64,000 bases of DNA from CAJXQU01 sp965223825 (GTDB lineage: Bacteria; Pseudomonadota; Gammaproteobacteria; CAJXQU01). The notes under the pieces are model-generated. The model ran no database searches and was not told where the DNA came from. It saw only the letters and a program-made list of their open reading frames with translations. The translations under genes and the position numbers were made by a program. How positions within the stretch are numbered: the first letter of the stretch is position 1; each line of letters begins with the position of its first letter. The stretch covers positions 1,054,001 to 1,118,000 of the forward strand of contig OZ245018.1 in assembly GCA_965223825.1 (NCBI GenBank). Reading direction: 5' to 3'. Below, piece by piece: positions 54,080 through 63,722 of the stretch.

Positions 54080-54087
54080 AAAAATCT

Positions 54088-54173
54088 AGCCGATGTGGTG
54101 GAATTGGTAGACACGCTATCTTGAGGGGGTAGTGGCGAAAGCTGTGCCGGTTCGACTCCGGCCATCGGCACCA
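54088..54173 (+). tRNA. tRNA-Leu (anticodon GAG)
   Basis: This 86-nt class II tRNA begins GCCGATGTGGTGGAATTGG and has an anticodon loop with GAG (CTATCTTGAGGGGGTAG), a variable arm, T-arm GGTTCGACTCC and an encoded CCA. The sequence closely follows bacterial tRNA-Leu(GAG). It is located eight bases after secG. Confidence 0.95.
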
Positions 54174-54258
54174 TTTTGGAGGCAGTCAGTAAGCTAATTT
54201 CTGACTGATGAGGGTACATTGGGTTTTAGTATCCAATCTTTAGTAAGGCAGTGTAAGT

Positions 54259-54615
54259 ATGCTTGAGCAGTACATACCGGTCTTAATTTTCCTTGGCGTC
54301 TCAACCGTCATAGGCATTATTTCCCTATCTTTGGGCTATCTATTTAGCCCAAACCGGCCTGATCCTGAAAAAAACTCTCCTTACGAATGCGGCTTTGAAG
54401 CATTTGAAGATGCGCGAATGAAATTCGACGTTCGCTATTATCTCGTCGCTATCCTTTTTATAATTTTTGATCTTGAAATTGCGTTTTTATTTCCATGGGC
54501 AACGGTATTAGATGAGTTAGGCATGTTTGGTTATCTCGCAATGCTGGTTTTTCTTGGGATTCTGGTGATTGGTTTCATCTACGAATGGAAAAAAGGAGCA
54601 CTTGAGTGGGATTAG
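54259..54615 (+). CDS. nuoA: NADH-quinone oxidoreductase subunit A
   Basis: The 118-aa membrane subunit of proton-pumping complex I has three transmembrane helices and the conserved loop PDPEKNSPYECGFEAFEDARMKFDVRYYLVAILFIIFDLE. It is the first gene of the nuo operon (A-B-C-D-E-F-G-H-I-J-K-L visible). Its last codons overlap the nuoB start. Confidence 0.98.
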   Translation: MLEQYIPVLIFLGVSTVIGIISLSLGYLFSPNRPDPEKNSPYECGFEAFEDARMKFDVRYYLVAILFIIFDLEIAFLFPWATVLDELGMFGYLAMLVFLGILVIGFIYEWKKGALEWD

Positions 54616-55130
54616 AAAGTGTTCAAAAAACGGGGTTTGTCACGACGACTGTTGACTCTGTCGTCAATTGGGCGAGAACAGGTTCTCTGTGGCCAATGAC
54701 ATTTGGCTTGGCTTGTTGTGCTGTTGAAATGATGCAGGCAGGTGCTTCGCGTTATGATCTTGATCGTTTTGGGGTTGTTTTTCGACCAAGCCCGCGACAA
54801 TCTGATGTCATGATCGTTGCTGGAACACTGGTCAACAAAATGGCACCAGCACTACGTAAAGTGTACGACCAAATGGCGGAGCCGCGTTGGGTGATCTCAA
54901 TGGGATCGTGTGCAAATGGTGGTGGTTATTACCATTATTCTTACTCGGTTGTCCGAGGCTGTGATCGCATCGTACCGGTTGATGTTTATGTTCCGGGTTG
55001 CCCTCCTACAGCTGAAGCGCTGCTATACGGCATTATTCAGTTGCAGAAAAAAATTAAGCGTACGCATGTCATTGCACGACCTGATCTTAAGTCCAATCGG
55101 ACTACTGAAAATTCACCCATCATTGTATAG
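54606..55130 (+). CDS. nuoB: NADH-quinone oxidoreductase subunit B (GTG start)
   Basis: The 174-aa peripheral-arm subunit holds the terminal [4Fe-4S] cluster N2. The cysteine ligands are in LACCAVEMM, GSCANGG and PGCPPTAEAL. The start is GTG 54606, seven bases after AAGGAG and inside the end of nuoA, so translation is coupled. The SRYDLDRFG and RPSPRQSD segments are typical. Confidence 0.97.
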   Translation: MGLESVQKTGFVTTTVDSVVNWARTGSLWPMTFGLACCAVEMMQAGASRYDLDRFGVVFRPSPRQSDVMIVAGTLVNKMAPALRKVYDQMAEPRWVISMGSCANGGGYYHYSYSVVRGCDRIVPVDVYVPGCPPTAEALLYGIIQLQKKIKRTHVIARPDLKSNRTTENSPIIV

Positions 55131-55147
55131 AACTGAATCGATATTAA

Positions 55148-55819
55148 ATGAATATGGCTACCGATAAGCTCTGCGCACGTCTTGAAGACCGTTTCAGTGC
55201 GATCATCAGTGGTCAAGAAGTAATTCAAAACCAAGTTCTTCTGACGGTGCCCACTGAGCATTTACTGACGTTGTGTACCGAACTCCGCGATCAGGACGAA
55301 TTCCATTTCGAACAACTTATGGACCTTTGTGGTGTCGATTTTTCCACCTACGGGCAAGCCGACTGGAAAACTGGCAATGCGACGAATACGGGTTTTAGCC
55401 GTGCGGTTTCGCGATCGGTTGTGGATAATACCCATTCAGAAAATCGTTTCGCCGTTGTCTACCAATTGCTATCCATAAAGCATAATCAACGTATCCGCAT
55501 TAGGACCTTTTTAAATAGCGATACGCCGATCGTACCTTCCGTGAATGACATTTGGAATTCTGCGAATTGGTATGAGCGGGAAGCATTCGATATGTTTGGA
55601 ATTCTGTTTACCAGTCACCCTGATCTGCGACGTTTATTAACGGACTATGGGTTTATCGGCCACCCGTTCCGGAAAGATTTCCCGTTGGAAGGCAATGTGG
55701 AAGTTCGCTATGACGAAGAACAGGGGCGTGTAATCTATCAACCCGTCTCGATTGAAAATCGAACGCTCGTGCCACGCGTGATCAGGCATGACAGTCGTTA
55801 CGCAGGGAAGGAAAGTTAG
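55148..55819 (+). CDS. nuoC: NADH-quinone oxidoreductase subunit C
   Basis: The 223-aa subunit of the connecting module includes FHFEQLMDLCGVDFSTYG, NRFAVVYQLLSIKHNQRIRI, WYEREAFDMFGILFTSHPDLRRLLTDYGF and GHPFRKDFPLEGNVEVRYD, the Complex1_30kDa signature. It is separate from nuoD, unlike the fused nuoCD of enteric bacteria; nuoD starts directly after its stop. Confidence 0.97.
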   Translation: MNMATDKLCARLEDRFSAIISGQEVIQNQVLLTVPTEHLLTLCTELRDQDEFHFEQLMDLCGVDFSTYGQADWKTGNATNTGFSRAVSRSVVDNTHSENRFAVVYQLLSIKHNQRIRIRTFLNSDTPIVPSVNDIWNSANWYEREAFDMFGILFTSHPDLRRLLTDYGFIGHPFRKDFPLEGNVEVRYDEEQGRVIYQPVSIENRTLVPRVIRHDSRYAGKES

Positions 55820-57073
55820 ATGCCGGAAATTAAGAACATGACGCTTAATTTTGGTCCGCAACATCCGGCAGCTCATGGTGTACTTCGATTGATTTTGGAG
55901 ATGGATGGCGAAGTGATCGAGCGGGCTGATCCACACGTTGGCCTATTACATCGCGGCACGGAAAAACTCGCTGAGAGCAAACCATTTAACCAAAGCATTG
56001 GCTACATGGATCGCCTCGATTACGTTTCTATGATGTGTAACGAACACGCCTATGTCTCAGCGATCGAGAAGTTACTTGAGATCGAACCGCCTGTTCGAGC
56101 GCAATATATTCGTGTCATGTTTGATGAAATAACCCGTATTTTGAATCACCTTATGTGGCTCGGCGCTCATGGACTCGATATTGGTGCAATGACGGTATTT
56201 TTGTATTGCTTCCGCGATCGCGAAGATTTAATGGATTGCTATGAAGCTGTTTCAGGTACGCGCATGCACGCAACTTATTATCGACCTGGTGGTGTTTATC
56301 GTGATCTGCCAGATGCGATGCCGCAATACAAAGCTTCAAAGTGGAAAAGTGACAAAGACGTAAGTCGTCTAAACAAAAATCGGCAAGGTTCCTTACTCGA
56401 TTTTATTGACGATTTTACAGATCGCTTCCCAACGTGTGTCGATGAGTATGAAACCTTATTAACAGACAACCGGATCTGGAAACAGCGAACCGTTGGGATC
56501 AGTGTCGTTAGTCCAGAACGTGCATTGCAGATGGGGTTTTCTGGCCCAATGTTGCGTGGATCTGGCATCGCATGGGATTTGCGTAAAAAACAACCTTATG
56601 AAGTCTATGACAAAATGGATTTCGATATTCCGATCGGTACGAATGGTGATTGTTATGATCGTTACCTCGTGCGTGTTGAAGAGATGCGTCAATCTAATCG
56701 TATTATCAAACAATGTGTTGACTGGTTACGTGCGAATCCTGGCCCAGTTATGCATGAAGATCACAAACTCACACCGCCTGATCGCGAATCGATGAAAGGT
56801 GATATGGAAGCATTAATCCACCATTTTAAATTATTCACCGAAGGCTACTGTGTACCGGCGGGCGAAGTCTATTCCGCCATCGAGCATCCTAAAGGCGAGT
56901 TCGGTATTTATTTGATTTCGGACGGTGCCAATAAACCTTATCGCGTAAAAATTCGTGCGGCTGGTTTTGCGCACCTTGCTGCGATCGATGAAATGGTCAA
57001 AGGCCATATGCTGGCGGATGTGGTTGCCGTGATCGGTACACAGGACATCGTATTTGGGGAGATTGATCGATGA
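55820..57073 (+). CDS. nuoD: NADH-quinone oxidoreductase subunit D
   Basis: The 417-aa 49-kDa-type subunit forms the quinone-binding pocket with NuoB. Signatures are NFGPQHPAAHGVLRLILEMDGE near the N-terminus, HVGLLHRGTEKL, and DPCYDR-like NGDCYDRYLVRVEEMRQS. The end DIVFGEIDR is conserved. It overlaps nuoE by four bases. Confidence 0.98.
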   Translation: MPEIKNMTLNFGPQHPAAHGVLRLILEMDGEVIERADPHVGLLHRGTEKLAESKPFNQSIGYMDRLDYVSMMCNEHAYVSAIEKLLEIEPPVRAQYIRVMFDEITRILNHLMWLGAHGLDIGAMTVFLYCFRDREDLMDCYEAVSGTRMHATYYRPGGVYRDLPDAMPQYKASKWKSDKDVSRLNKNRQGSLLDFIDDFTDRFPTCVDEYETLLTDNRIWKQRTVGISVVSPERALQMGFSGPMLRGSGIAWDLRKKQPYEVYDKMDFDIPIGTNGDCYDRYLVRVEEMRQSNRIIKQCVDWLRANPGPVMHEDHKLTPPDRESMKGDMEALIHHFKLFTEGYCVPAGEVYSAIEHPKGEFGIYLISDGANKPYRVKIRAAGFAHLAAIDEMVKGHMLADVVAVIGTQDIVFGEIDR

Positions 57074-57558
57074 CAGCAAGCGTATTAAGTGATCATCTCA
57101 AGCAGGAAATTGATCACTGGATCAAAAAATACCCGACTGAGCAAAGACAGTCAGCCGTGCTTGGCGCGCTGCGCGGGGCGCAGCATGAGAATAAAGGTTT
57201 TCTGACGGTTGAGTTAATGGACGCGGTTGCTGATTATCTCGGAATGAGCAAGATCGCGGTCTATGAAGTGGCTAGTTTTTACTCCATGTTGGAAACAAAA
57301 CCTGTTGGCCGTCACAGTGTTTCAGTGTGTACGAATATTTCCTGTATGTTGTGTGGATCAGACAGCATCGTGGATTACATTGAAAAGAAACTTGATATAA
57401 AAACAGGCGAATCGACCGAAGATGGACGAATTCATTTGAAGTTGGAGGAAGAATGTTTAGCCGCTTGCTGTGGTGCACCGATGATGCAGGTTGATCATAT
57501 TTATTATGAAAACCTCACCCCTGAAAAAATTGACGAAATTCTGGACAAACTGCAATGA
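57070..57558 (+). CDS. nuoE: NADH-quinone oxidoreductase subunit E
   Basis: The 162-aa thioredoxin-like [2Fe-2S] subunit of the NADH-oxidising module has cluster ligands in VCTNISCMLCG and EECLAACCGAPMMQV. It overlaps nuoD and nuoF by four bases each, giving strong translational coupling. Confidence 0.98.
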   Translation: MTASVLSDHLKQEIDHWIKKYPTEQRQSAVLGALRGAQHENKGFLTVELMDAVADYLGMSKIAVYEVASFYSMLETKPVGRHSVSVCTNISCMLCGSDSIVDYIEKKLDIKTGESTEDGRIHLKLEEECLAACCGAPMMQVDHIYYENLTPEKIDEILDKLQ

Positions 57559-58856
57559 CAGACTTGGCCCTTGATCTTACCTGTTACGAAACGCGTCAGT
57601 TTGATGAGCCGTGGACGTTAGAGAATTACCTGAAAATCGGTGGTTATGATGCTTGGAAAAAAATCCTTAGCGAAAAAACACGCGCCATGGAGATCATCGA
57701 GGAGGTCAAAAACTCCGGTTTGCGCGGACGTGGCGGAGCGGGTTTCCCAACGGGGGTGAAGTGGAGTTTTATGCCGCGTGTGGGTGGGCAGAATTATATT
57801 GTTTGCAACTCTGATGAGAGCGAACCCGGCACCTGTAAAGATCGCGATATCTTACGTTTTAACCCCCATGCGTTAGTTGAAGGTATGGCGATCGCGGGTT
57901 ATGCGATCGGCGCGACGGTTGGTTATAACTACATGCGTGGCGAGTTTATGGACGAGCCATACAAACGTTTTGAAGCAGCAGTTAATGAAGCTTACGAACT
58001 GGGGTTATTAGGGAAAAATATTCAAGGTACTGGGATTAATTTTGATCTTCATCCAACACTTGGAGCCGGAGCTTACATTTGCGGAGAGGAGACCGCTTTA
58101 CTTGAATCGCTTGAAGGTAAAAAAGGTCAGCCGCGTTACAAACCACCATTTCCTGCCGGTTATGGTTTATACGGGCGACCAACCACGATCAACAATACAG
58201 AATCATTAGCAAGTGTCCCCAGCATTATGCGCAACGGTGCGAAATGGTTTGCTGAACTAGGTATTCCGAATAATGGGGGAACAAAAATTTTCTCTATTAG
58301 CGGGCATGTCGAAAACCCTGGTAATTTTGAAATTCCGATGGGGACGCCGTTTAATACTTTGCTCGAACTCGCTGGCGGCATGCGTGGAGGACGTCCGATC
58401 AAAGCTGTGATTCCCGGTGGCTCATCAGTACCGGTTTTGCCCGGTGATGTGATGATGACGTTGAATATGGATTATGACTCGATCTCAAAGGGCGGCTCAA
58501 TGCTTGGTTCTGGCGCGGTAATCGTGATGGATGACACGACAGATATGGTCAAGGCGTTGCAACGGATCTCCCGTTTTTATTACGCTGAATCGTGCGGACA
58601 GTGCACGCCTTGTCGCGAGGGTACAGGCTGGCTTTATCGCATGCTGACACGCATTGTTGAAGGCAAAGGTGAACTGGCGGACCTGGATAAATTGAACGAT
58701 ATTGCCGGTAAAATTGGTGGACGAACAATTTGTGCGCTCGGAGACGCTGCCGCGATGCCGGTGCAGAGTATGTTGAAACACTTTATGCCGGAATTTGAAT
58801 TTTACATTAAGAATGGGCATAGCATGGTTAACGCTCAGGGAAATGAGGCTGCCTAA
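57555..58856 (+). CDS. nuoF: NADH-quinone oxidoreductase subunit F
   Basis: The 433-aa subunit binds NADH and FMN and carries one [4Fe-4S] cluster. The NADH site GRGGAGFPTGVKW (about 55-67), the FMN-site region GAYICGEETALLESLEG and the cluster motif ESCGQCTPCREGTGW with a later C are all present. The stop overlaps the nuoG start by one base. Confidence 0.98.
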   Translation: MTDLALDLTCYETRQFDEPWTLENYLKIGGYDAWKKILSEKTRAMEIIEEVKNSGLRGRGGAGFPTGVKWSFMPRVGGQNYIVCNSDESEPGTCKDRDILRFNPHALVEGMAIAGYAIGATVGYNYMRGEFMDEPYKRFEAAVNEAYELGLLGKNIQGTGINFDLHPTLGAGAYICGEETALLESLEGKKGQPRYKPPFPAGYGLYGRPTTINNTESLASVPSIMRNGAKWFAELGIPNNGGTKIFSISGHVENPGNFEIPMGTPFNTLLELAGGMRGGRPIKAVIPGGSSVPVLPGDVMMTLNMDYDSISKGGSMLGSGAVIVMDDTTDMVKALQRISRFYYAESCGQCTPCREGTGWLYRMLTRIVEGKGELADLDKLNDIAGKIGGRTICALGDAAAMPVQSMLKHFMPEFEFYIKNGHSMVNAQGNEAA

Positions 58857-61252
58857 TGCTCGGTTCTGATCACCACTCGCATCTCGTCACCATTGAAGTG
58901 GATGGTAAGCCGGTTCAAGCCGAAAAGGGTTCAATGCTGATCGAAGCCACTGACCAAGCTGGCGTGAATATTCCGCGATTCTGTTATCACAAGAAGTTAA
59001 CGGTCGCGGCAAATTGCCGCATGTGTCTCGTGCAAGTAGAAAAATCGAACAAGCCCGTACCAGCCTGCGCGACGCCTGTGATGGAAGGTATGAAAGTCTT
59101 CACGCAATCAAGTGTCGCGTTAGAAGCGCAAAAAGCCACGATGGAATTCTTGTTGATCAACCACCCGTTGGATTGTCCTATTTGTGATCAGGGTGGCGAG
59201 TGCGAATTACAAGATGTGGCGATGGGTTATGGCGGTGACGTCTCCCGATACACTGAACAAAAACGCGTGGTTAAAGATAAAAATATCGGCCCGCTGATCC
59301 AAACTGACATGACACGTTGTATTCACTGTACACGTTGCGTCCGGTTCGGTGATGAAATTGCGGGCATGCGTGAACTCGGTGCAACCGGTCGCGGCGAAGA
59401 TATGAAAATCGGTACGTATGTCGAACAATCTGTCACATCGGAACTTTCCGGGAATATTATCGATCTCTGTCCGGTTGGCGCACTGACATCTAAGCCGTTC
59501 CGCTATTCGGCACGCGCTTGGGAAATGCGTCAATTTGAAAGTATCGCTCCGCATGATTCGATTGGATCAAATATCTATGTTCATGCGAAAGGCAATAGCG
59601 TCAAACGGATCGTCCCGCGTGAGAATGAAGCGATCAATGAAGTGTGGATTTCAGATCGGGACCGGTTTAGTTATGAAGGTCTAACCAGTCCAGATCGTTT
59701 ACTCAAGCCGATGGTGAAAGAAAACGGACAGTGGCATGAAACCGATTGGGAAACAGCACTGAGATTTGCAGTGAATGGCCTGCGCAAAATTTTGCCGCAA
59801 CAGATCGGCGGATTGGCTTCTGCTACAAGCACTTTCGAAGAACTGTATTTATTTCAAAAGTTATTGCGTGGGATAGGAATAGCGAATATTGATCATCGTC
59901 TCATGCAGGCGGATTTTTCTGATCAGGATGCATTACCTGCATTCCCAAGCTTAGGCACCAGTTTGCAATCATTAGAAGAAGTCGAGAGTGCATTATTAAT
60001 CGGCACGAATCTGAGAAATGAACTACCGTTATTAAATATTCGATTGCGTAAAGCAGTCGATCACGGTGCGGAAATTTTCGTGGTAAATCCGGTTGATTTT
60101 GATCTAACCTGGGAAGCAGTGGGGCGTTTGATCCAATCCCCTTCTGCGACGGAAACAGTACTTGCCGGTATCTTGCTCGCATTACTCGACGGCAGTGTCA
60201 TTCCAGCTGATTTACAACCGATGTTGGACGGTGTCAACGCGACTCGCGAGCACAAAATTATCGCTGACTCATTACGTGAGAGTGAAGATGCAGTTGTGTT
60301 GGTTGGACACCTCGCCAGTACGTGGCCGAACGCCAGTAAGATCAGGGCGCTAAGCGGGTTGGTGGCCAAATTCAGTGGTGCGCGTTTCGGCTACTTACCT
60401 GAAGCAGCGAACAGTGTCGGCGCATGGTTAACCGGGGTATTGCCACATCGTGGTCCGGGCGCTCAGGCATTAGATAAACCCGGATTGAATTCGCAAGATA
60501 TGTTTGCGGACATGCTGCGCGGCTATGTGTTAATGGGAACGGAGCCTGAACTGGATAGTTTAACGTCGGTAACCGCGGTACAAGCGCTAAAACAAGCAGA
60601 GTGTGTTGTCTCTTTATTTGGTTTCCGATCAGATGCGATGTTGGATTACGCCGACGTTTTATTACCCATGGCGCAGTTTGCTGAAACATCAGGTACCTAT
60701 ATCAATGCGGAAGGGACGTGGCAAAGTTTCCAAGGGATTGTGAAGCCGCAAGGTGAAGCCCGTCCTGCATGGAAGGTCTTGCGTGTTCTCGGAAATATGT
60801 TTGGCCTAGATGGTTTTTCATACGACTCCTCTGAAGACGTCTTGGCTGATGCAACGCGTCAGATCGGCAAAGACACAACCCAATTAGATAACACACAGAA
60901 CGTTGGTCGGTGGGTTGTCCCGAAAGAGTTGAGTAAGGAAGATTTAGGTATTGAGCTTGTTTTTGATACACCGGTTTATTTTACAGATGCGCTGGTTCGA
61001 CGTGCGCCGGCGTTACAAGCAATGCAAAATAACTGGGCAAGCATTATTCAGATCAATCCCGAACTCGCGGCCAAGCTCAAAGTAAAAGACGGCGATAAAA
61101 TACGCATTGCGCAAGAACTGCATTCAGTTGAATTAGATTGTGCACTGGATGCCCGCGTTCCAAAAACCTGCGTGTTATGGCGTCGCGGTCTGACACCAGA
61201 ACCGGATTTTGGCATACAACCAGGGCTTTTTACTCTGGAGAAGGTTCAATGA
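58856..61252 (+). CDS. nuoG: NADH-quinone oxidoreductase subunit G
   Basis: The 798-aa largest peripheral subunit has an N-terminal [2Fe-2S] ferredoxin domain (PRFCYHKKLTVAANCRMCLV and CATPV), a His-Cys cluster region (HPLDCPICDQGGECELQD), a [4Fe-4S] region (DMTRCIHCTRCVRF) and a long molybdopterin-oxidoreductase-like domain that in complex I has lost catalysis. It is followed by nuoH with overlapping codons. Confidence 0.97.
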   Translation: MLGSDHHSHLVTIEVDGKPVQAEKGSMLIEATDQAGVNIPRFCYHKKLTVAANCRMCLVQVEKSNKPVPACATPVMEGMKVFTQSSVALEAQKATMEFLLINHPLDCPICDQGGECELQDVAMGYGGDVSRYTEQKRVVKDKNIGPLIQTDMTRCIHCTRCVRFGDEIAGMRELGATGRGEDMKIGTYVEQSVTSELSGNIIDLCPVGALTSKPFRYSARAWEMRQFESIAPHDSIGSNIYVHAKGNSVKRIVPRENEAINEVWISDRDRFSYEGLTSPDRLLKPMVKENGQWHETDWETALRFAVNGLRKILPQQIGGLASATSTFEELYLFQKLLRGIGIANIDHRLMQADFSDQDALPAFPSLGTSLQSLEEVESALLIGTNLRNELPLLNIRLRKAVDHGAEIFVVNPVDFDLTWEAVGRLIQSPSATETVLAGILLALLDGSVIPADLQPMLDGVNATREHKIIADSLRESEDAVVLVGHLASTWPNASKIRALSGLVAKFSGARFGYLPEAANSVGAWLTGVLPHRGPGAQALDKPGLNSQDMFADMLRGYVLMGTEPELDSLTSVTAVQALKQAECVVSLFGFRSDAMLDYADVLLPMAQFAETSGTYINAEGTWQSFQGIVKPQGEARPAWKVLRVLGNMFGLDGFSYDSSEDVLADATRQIGKDTTQLDNTQNVGRWVVPKELSKEDLGIELVFDTPVYFTDALVRRAPALQAMQNNWASIIQINPELAAKLKVKDGDKIRIAQELHSVELDCALDARVPKTCVLWRRGLTPEPDFGIQPGLFTLEKVQ

Positions 61253-62313
61253 TGGAAACGCTGCAACTTTGGTTAGCAGGGTTTTTACCGGAACCAATGC
61301 CGCTGATCTCGGTGACGTTACTGAAGATCACCTGCATAGTTGCACCGATCATGGCGTGCGTTGCTTACCTGACTTTTGCAGAACGAAAAATAATTGGTTT
61401 TTTGCAAATGCGCGTTGGGCCAAATCGCGTTGGGCCGCGAGGTTGGGGGCAACCGATAGCGGATGCGCTCAAACTCTTAACTAAAGAAATCATTTTACCG
61501 AGTAAGGCAAATCGGACACTTTTTTTACTTGGCCCGATCATCACATTAGCACCAGCACTGGCCGCCTGGGCAGTCATTCCATTTGATGAGCTGCGCGTAT
61601 TAGCGGACATTAATGCCGGTTTGTTGTACATCCTCGCACTCACATCACTGGCCGTTTACGGTGTATTGATCGCAGGTTGGTCATCCAATTCAAAATATTC
61701 TTTTTTAAGTTGTATGCGTTGTTCTGCGCAAATTGTCTCGTATGAGATTGCAATGGGTTTTGCATTAGTTGGCGTATTGATCGCGTCTGGTAGTTTGAAT
61801 TTACGCGATATTGTTATGGCGCAAGAAGGCACGATCGCAAACTGGTTTTTCTTGCCGCTATTTCCACTTTTTATTGTGTATTTTATTTCAGGCGTAGCAG
61901 AAACTAATCGTGCGCCATTTGATGTCGCAGAAGGCGAGTCAGAAATCGTCGCGGGTTTTCATGTGGAGTATTCCGGCATGGGGTTCGCGCTGTTTTTCCT
62001 CGCCGAATACGCCAATATGATTTTAATCTCCGCGTTAAGCGCAGTGATGTTTCTTGGCGGTTGGTTATCGCCGTTTGCAGGAATTCCTTATCTCGGCGAA
62101 TGGTTTGCAGTTGTGCCGGGTATTTTCTGGTTAATTTTAAAAACCGGTTTTTTCCTTTTTCTTTTTCTTTGGTTCCGCGCAACATTTCCGCGTTACCGAT
62201 ATGATCAGATCATGCGGTTGGGTTGGAAAGTGTTTATCCCGATCACGATTATCTGGATCTTGGTTGTTGGAGGCATGGTGGTGTTTCAAATACCGCCTTG
62301 GTTTAACACATGA
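61249..62313 (+). CDS. nuoH: NADH-quinone oxidoreductase subunit H
   Basis: The start was set at ATG 61249 after GGAG, overlapping the nuoG stop. An in-frame upstream ATG at 61138 lies deep in nuoG and would add 37 unrelated residues. The 354-aa membrane subunit at the junction of the two arms has about eight helices and the signatures AERKIIGFLQMRVGPNRVGP, RAPFDVAEGESEIVAGFHVEYSGM and the C-terminal FRATFPRYRYDQIMRLGWK. Confidence 0.97.
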   Translation: MMETLQLWLAGFLPEPMPLISVTLLKITCIVAPIMACVAYLTFAERKIIGFLQMRVGPNRVGPRGWGQPIADALKLLTKEIILPSKANRTLFLLGPIITLAPALAAWAVIPFDELRVLADINAGLLYILALTSLAVYGVLIAGWSSNSKYSFLSCMRCSAQIVSYEIAMGFALVGVLIASGSLNLRDIVMAQEGTIANWFFLPLFPLFIVYFISGVAETNRAPFDVAEGESEIVAGFHVEYSGMGFALFFLAEYANMILISALSAVMFLGGWLSPFAGIPYLGEWFAVVPGIFWLILKTGFFLFLFLWFRATFPRYRYDQIMRLGWKVFIPITIIWILVVGGMVVFQIPPWFNT

Positions 62314-62798
62314 AATCACTTTGGGTCACATTTAAAAGTCTCTTTCTTTGGGAATTGCTGAAAGGTTTACGTCAAACGGGGTCACATCTCATTGAGCGAA
62401 AAGTCACCGTGCAATACCCAGAAGAAAAAACGCCACAATCGCCGCGCTTTCGGGGTTTGCATGCATTACGTCGTTACCCGAATGGCGAAGAGCGCTGCAT
62501 TGCGTGCAAGTTGTGTGAAGCTGTCTGTCCAGCGTGTGCGATCACGATTGAATCTGAAATGCGTGAAGATGGCACGCGCCGAACCACGCGTTACGATATT
62601 GATTTAAGTAAATGTATTTACTGCGGTTTTTGTGAAGAATCTTGCCCAGTTGATTCCATCGTTGAATCACGTCATTTCGAATATCATGCTGAGGATCGCG
62701 AAGGTTTATTGATGACGAAAGATAAACTGCTCGCTAACGCGGCATTATTGGAAGATGAGATCGCGGCAGATCGTGCCGTTGAGGCCAAATACCGATGA
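62310..62798 (+). CDS. nuoI: NADH-quinone oxidoreductase subunit I
   Basis: The 162-aa subunit holds two [4Fe-4S] clusters (N6a/N6b), with ferredoxin motifs CIACKLCEAVCPACAI and CIYCGFCEESCPVDSI. An N-terminal amphipathic helix anchors it to the membrane. It overlaps nuoH and nuoJ by four bases each. Confidence 0.98.
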   Translation: MKSLWVTFKSLFLWELLKGLRQTGSHLIERKVTVQYPEEKTPQSPRFRGLHALRRYPNGEERCIACKLCEAVCPACAITIESEMREDGTRRTTRYDIDLSKCIYCGFCEESCPVDSIVESRHFEYHAEDREGLLMTKDKLLANAALLEDEIAADRAVEAKYR

Positions 62799-63415
62799 TG
62801 GGTTTACCGTTTGATCTGCTGATCTTTTATCTCTTTGCGATCGTTCTGGTGTTAGCCGCGAGCATGGTGATTATTGTTCGAAATCCTGTGCATGCAGCGT
62901 TGTTTTTAGTGTTGAGTTTTTTCGCGAGTTCGGCGATCTGGATGTTGCTGGAAGCCGAGTTTCTTGCGATTACCCTAGTCTTGGTTTATGTCGGCGCCGT
63001 GATGGTGTTGTTCTTATTCGTTGTCATGATGTTGGATATCAACCTAGCTGTGATGAAAGACGGGTTTATAAAACATGTCTTGATCGGTGGTGTGATCGCC
63101 GTGTTATTGCTGATCGTTATGGTCCAAGTTGTCGGCCCACAAAATATGGGGGCGGATTCAGTCCAAGCGCCTGAACGTCATGCGGCTGATTACAGTAATA
63201 CTGAAGAATTAGGTCGGGTTTTGTATACAGACTATTTGTACGCATTTGAAATTGCTGCAGTGATTTTATTAGTCGCGATCATCGCCGCGATCATGTTGAA
63301 TTTGCGTAAATCACGAAATCAAATCACGCCTAAAGTTGCGGATCAAGTGTTGGTCAGAAAACAGGACCGCTTGAAAATTATTAAAATGGATGCGGAAACG
63401 GGGGAGCGGGAATGA
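62795..63415 (+). CDS. nuoJ: NADH-quinone oxidoreductase subunit J
   Basis: The 206-aa membrane subunit has five predicted helices, with RNPVHAALFLVLSFFASSAIWMLLEAEFLAITLVLVYVGAVMVLFLFVVMML as the core signature region (about 27-80). A C-terminal extension after the last helix is charged. It overlaps nuoK by four bases. Confidence 0.97.
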   Translation: MMGLPFDLLIFYLFAIVLVLAASMVIIVRNPVHAALFLVLSFFASSAIWMLLEAEFLAITLVLVYVGAVMVLFLFVVMMLDINLAVMKDGFIKHVLIGGVIAVLLLIVMVQVVGPQNMGADSVQAPERHAADYSNTEELGRVLYTDYLYAFEIAAVILLVAIIAAIMLNLRKSRNQITPKVADQVLVRKQDRLKIIKMDAETGERE

Positions 63416-63720
63416 GTTTAACGCTGTCACATTTTCTCGTCCTCGGGGCCATTCTTTTCACACTCAGTGTGACGGGTATTTTTCTGAATCGAAAAAACCT
63501 GATCATTATTTTAATGTGTATTGAGTTAATGCTGCTTTCGGTCAATATGAATTTCATCGCTTTTTCTTATTTTGCGAATGATATCGCTGGGCAGGTTTTT
63601 GTCTTTTTTATCCTTACCGTCGCAGCTGCAGAGGCGGCGATTGGTTTGGCTATTTTAGTCGTGCTGTTTCGAAATAGAGACACGATCAATGTTGCTGAAC
63701 TGGATGATTTGAAAGGATGA
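63412..63720 (+). CDS. nuoK: NADH-quinone oxidoreductase subunit K
   Basis: The 102-aa antiporter-like membrane subunit has three helices. The conserved membrane glutamates are in MCIELMLLSVN (about residue 36) and AAAEAAIGLAI (about 72). It is the usual length. nuoL begins two bases after its stop. Confidence 0.98.
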   Translation: MSLTLSHFLVLGAILFTLSVTGIFLNRKNLIIILMCIELMLLSVNMNFIAFSYFANDIAGQVFVFFILTVAAAEAAIGLAILVVLFRNRDTINVAELDDLKG

Positions 63721-63722
63721 CT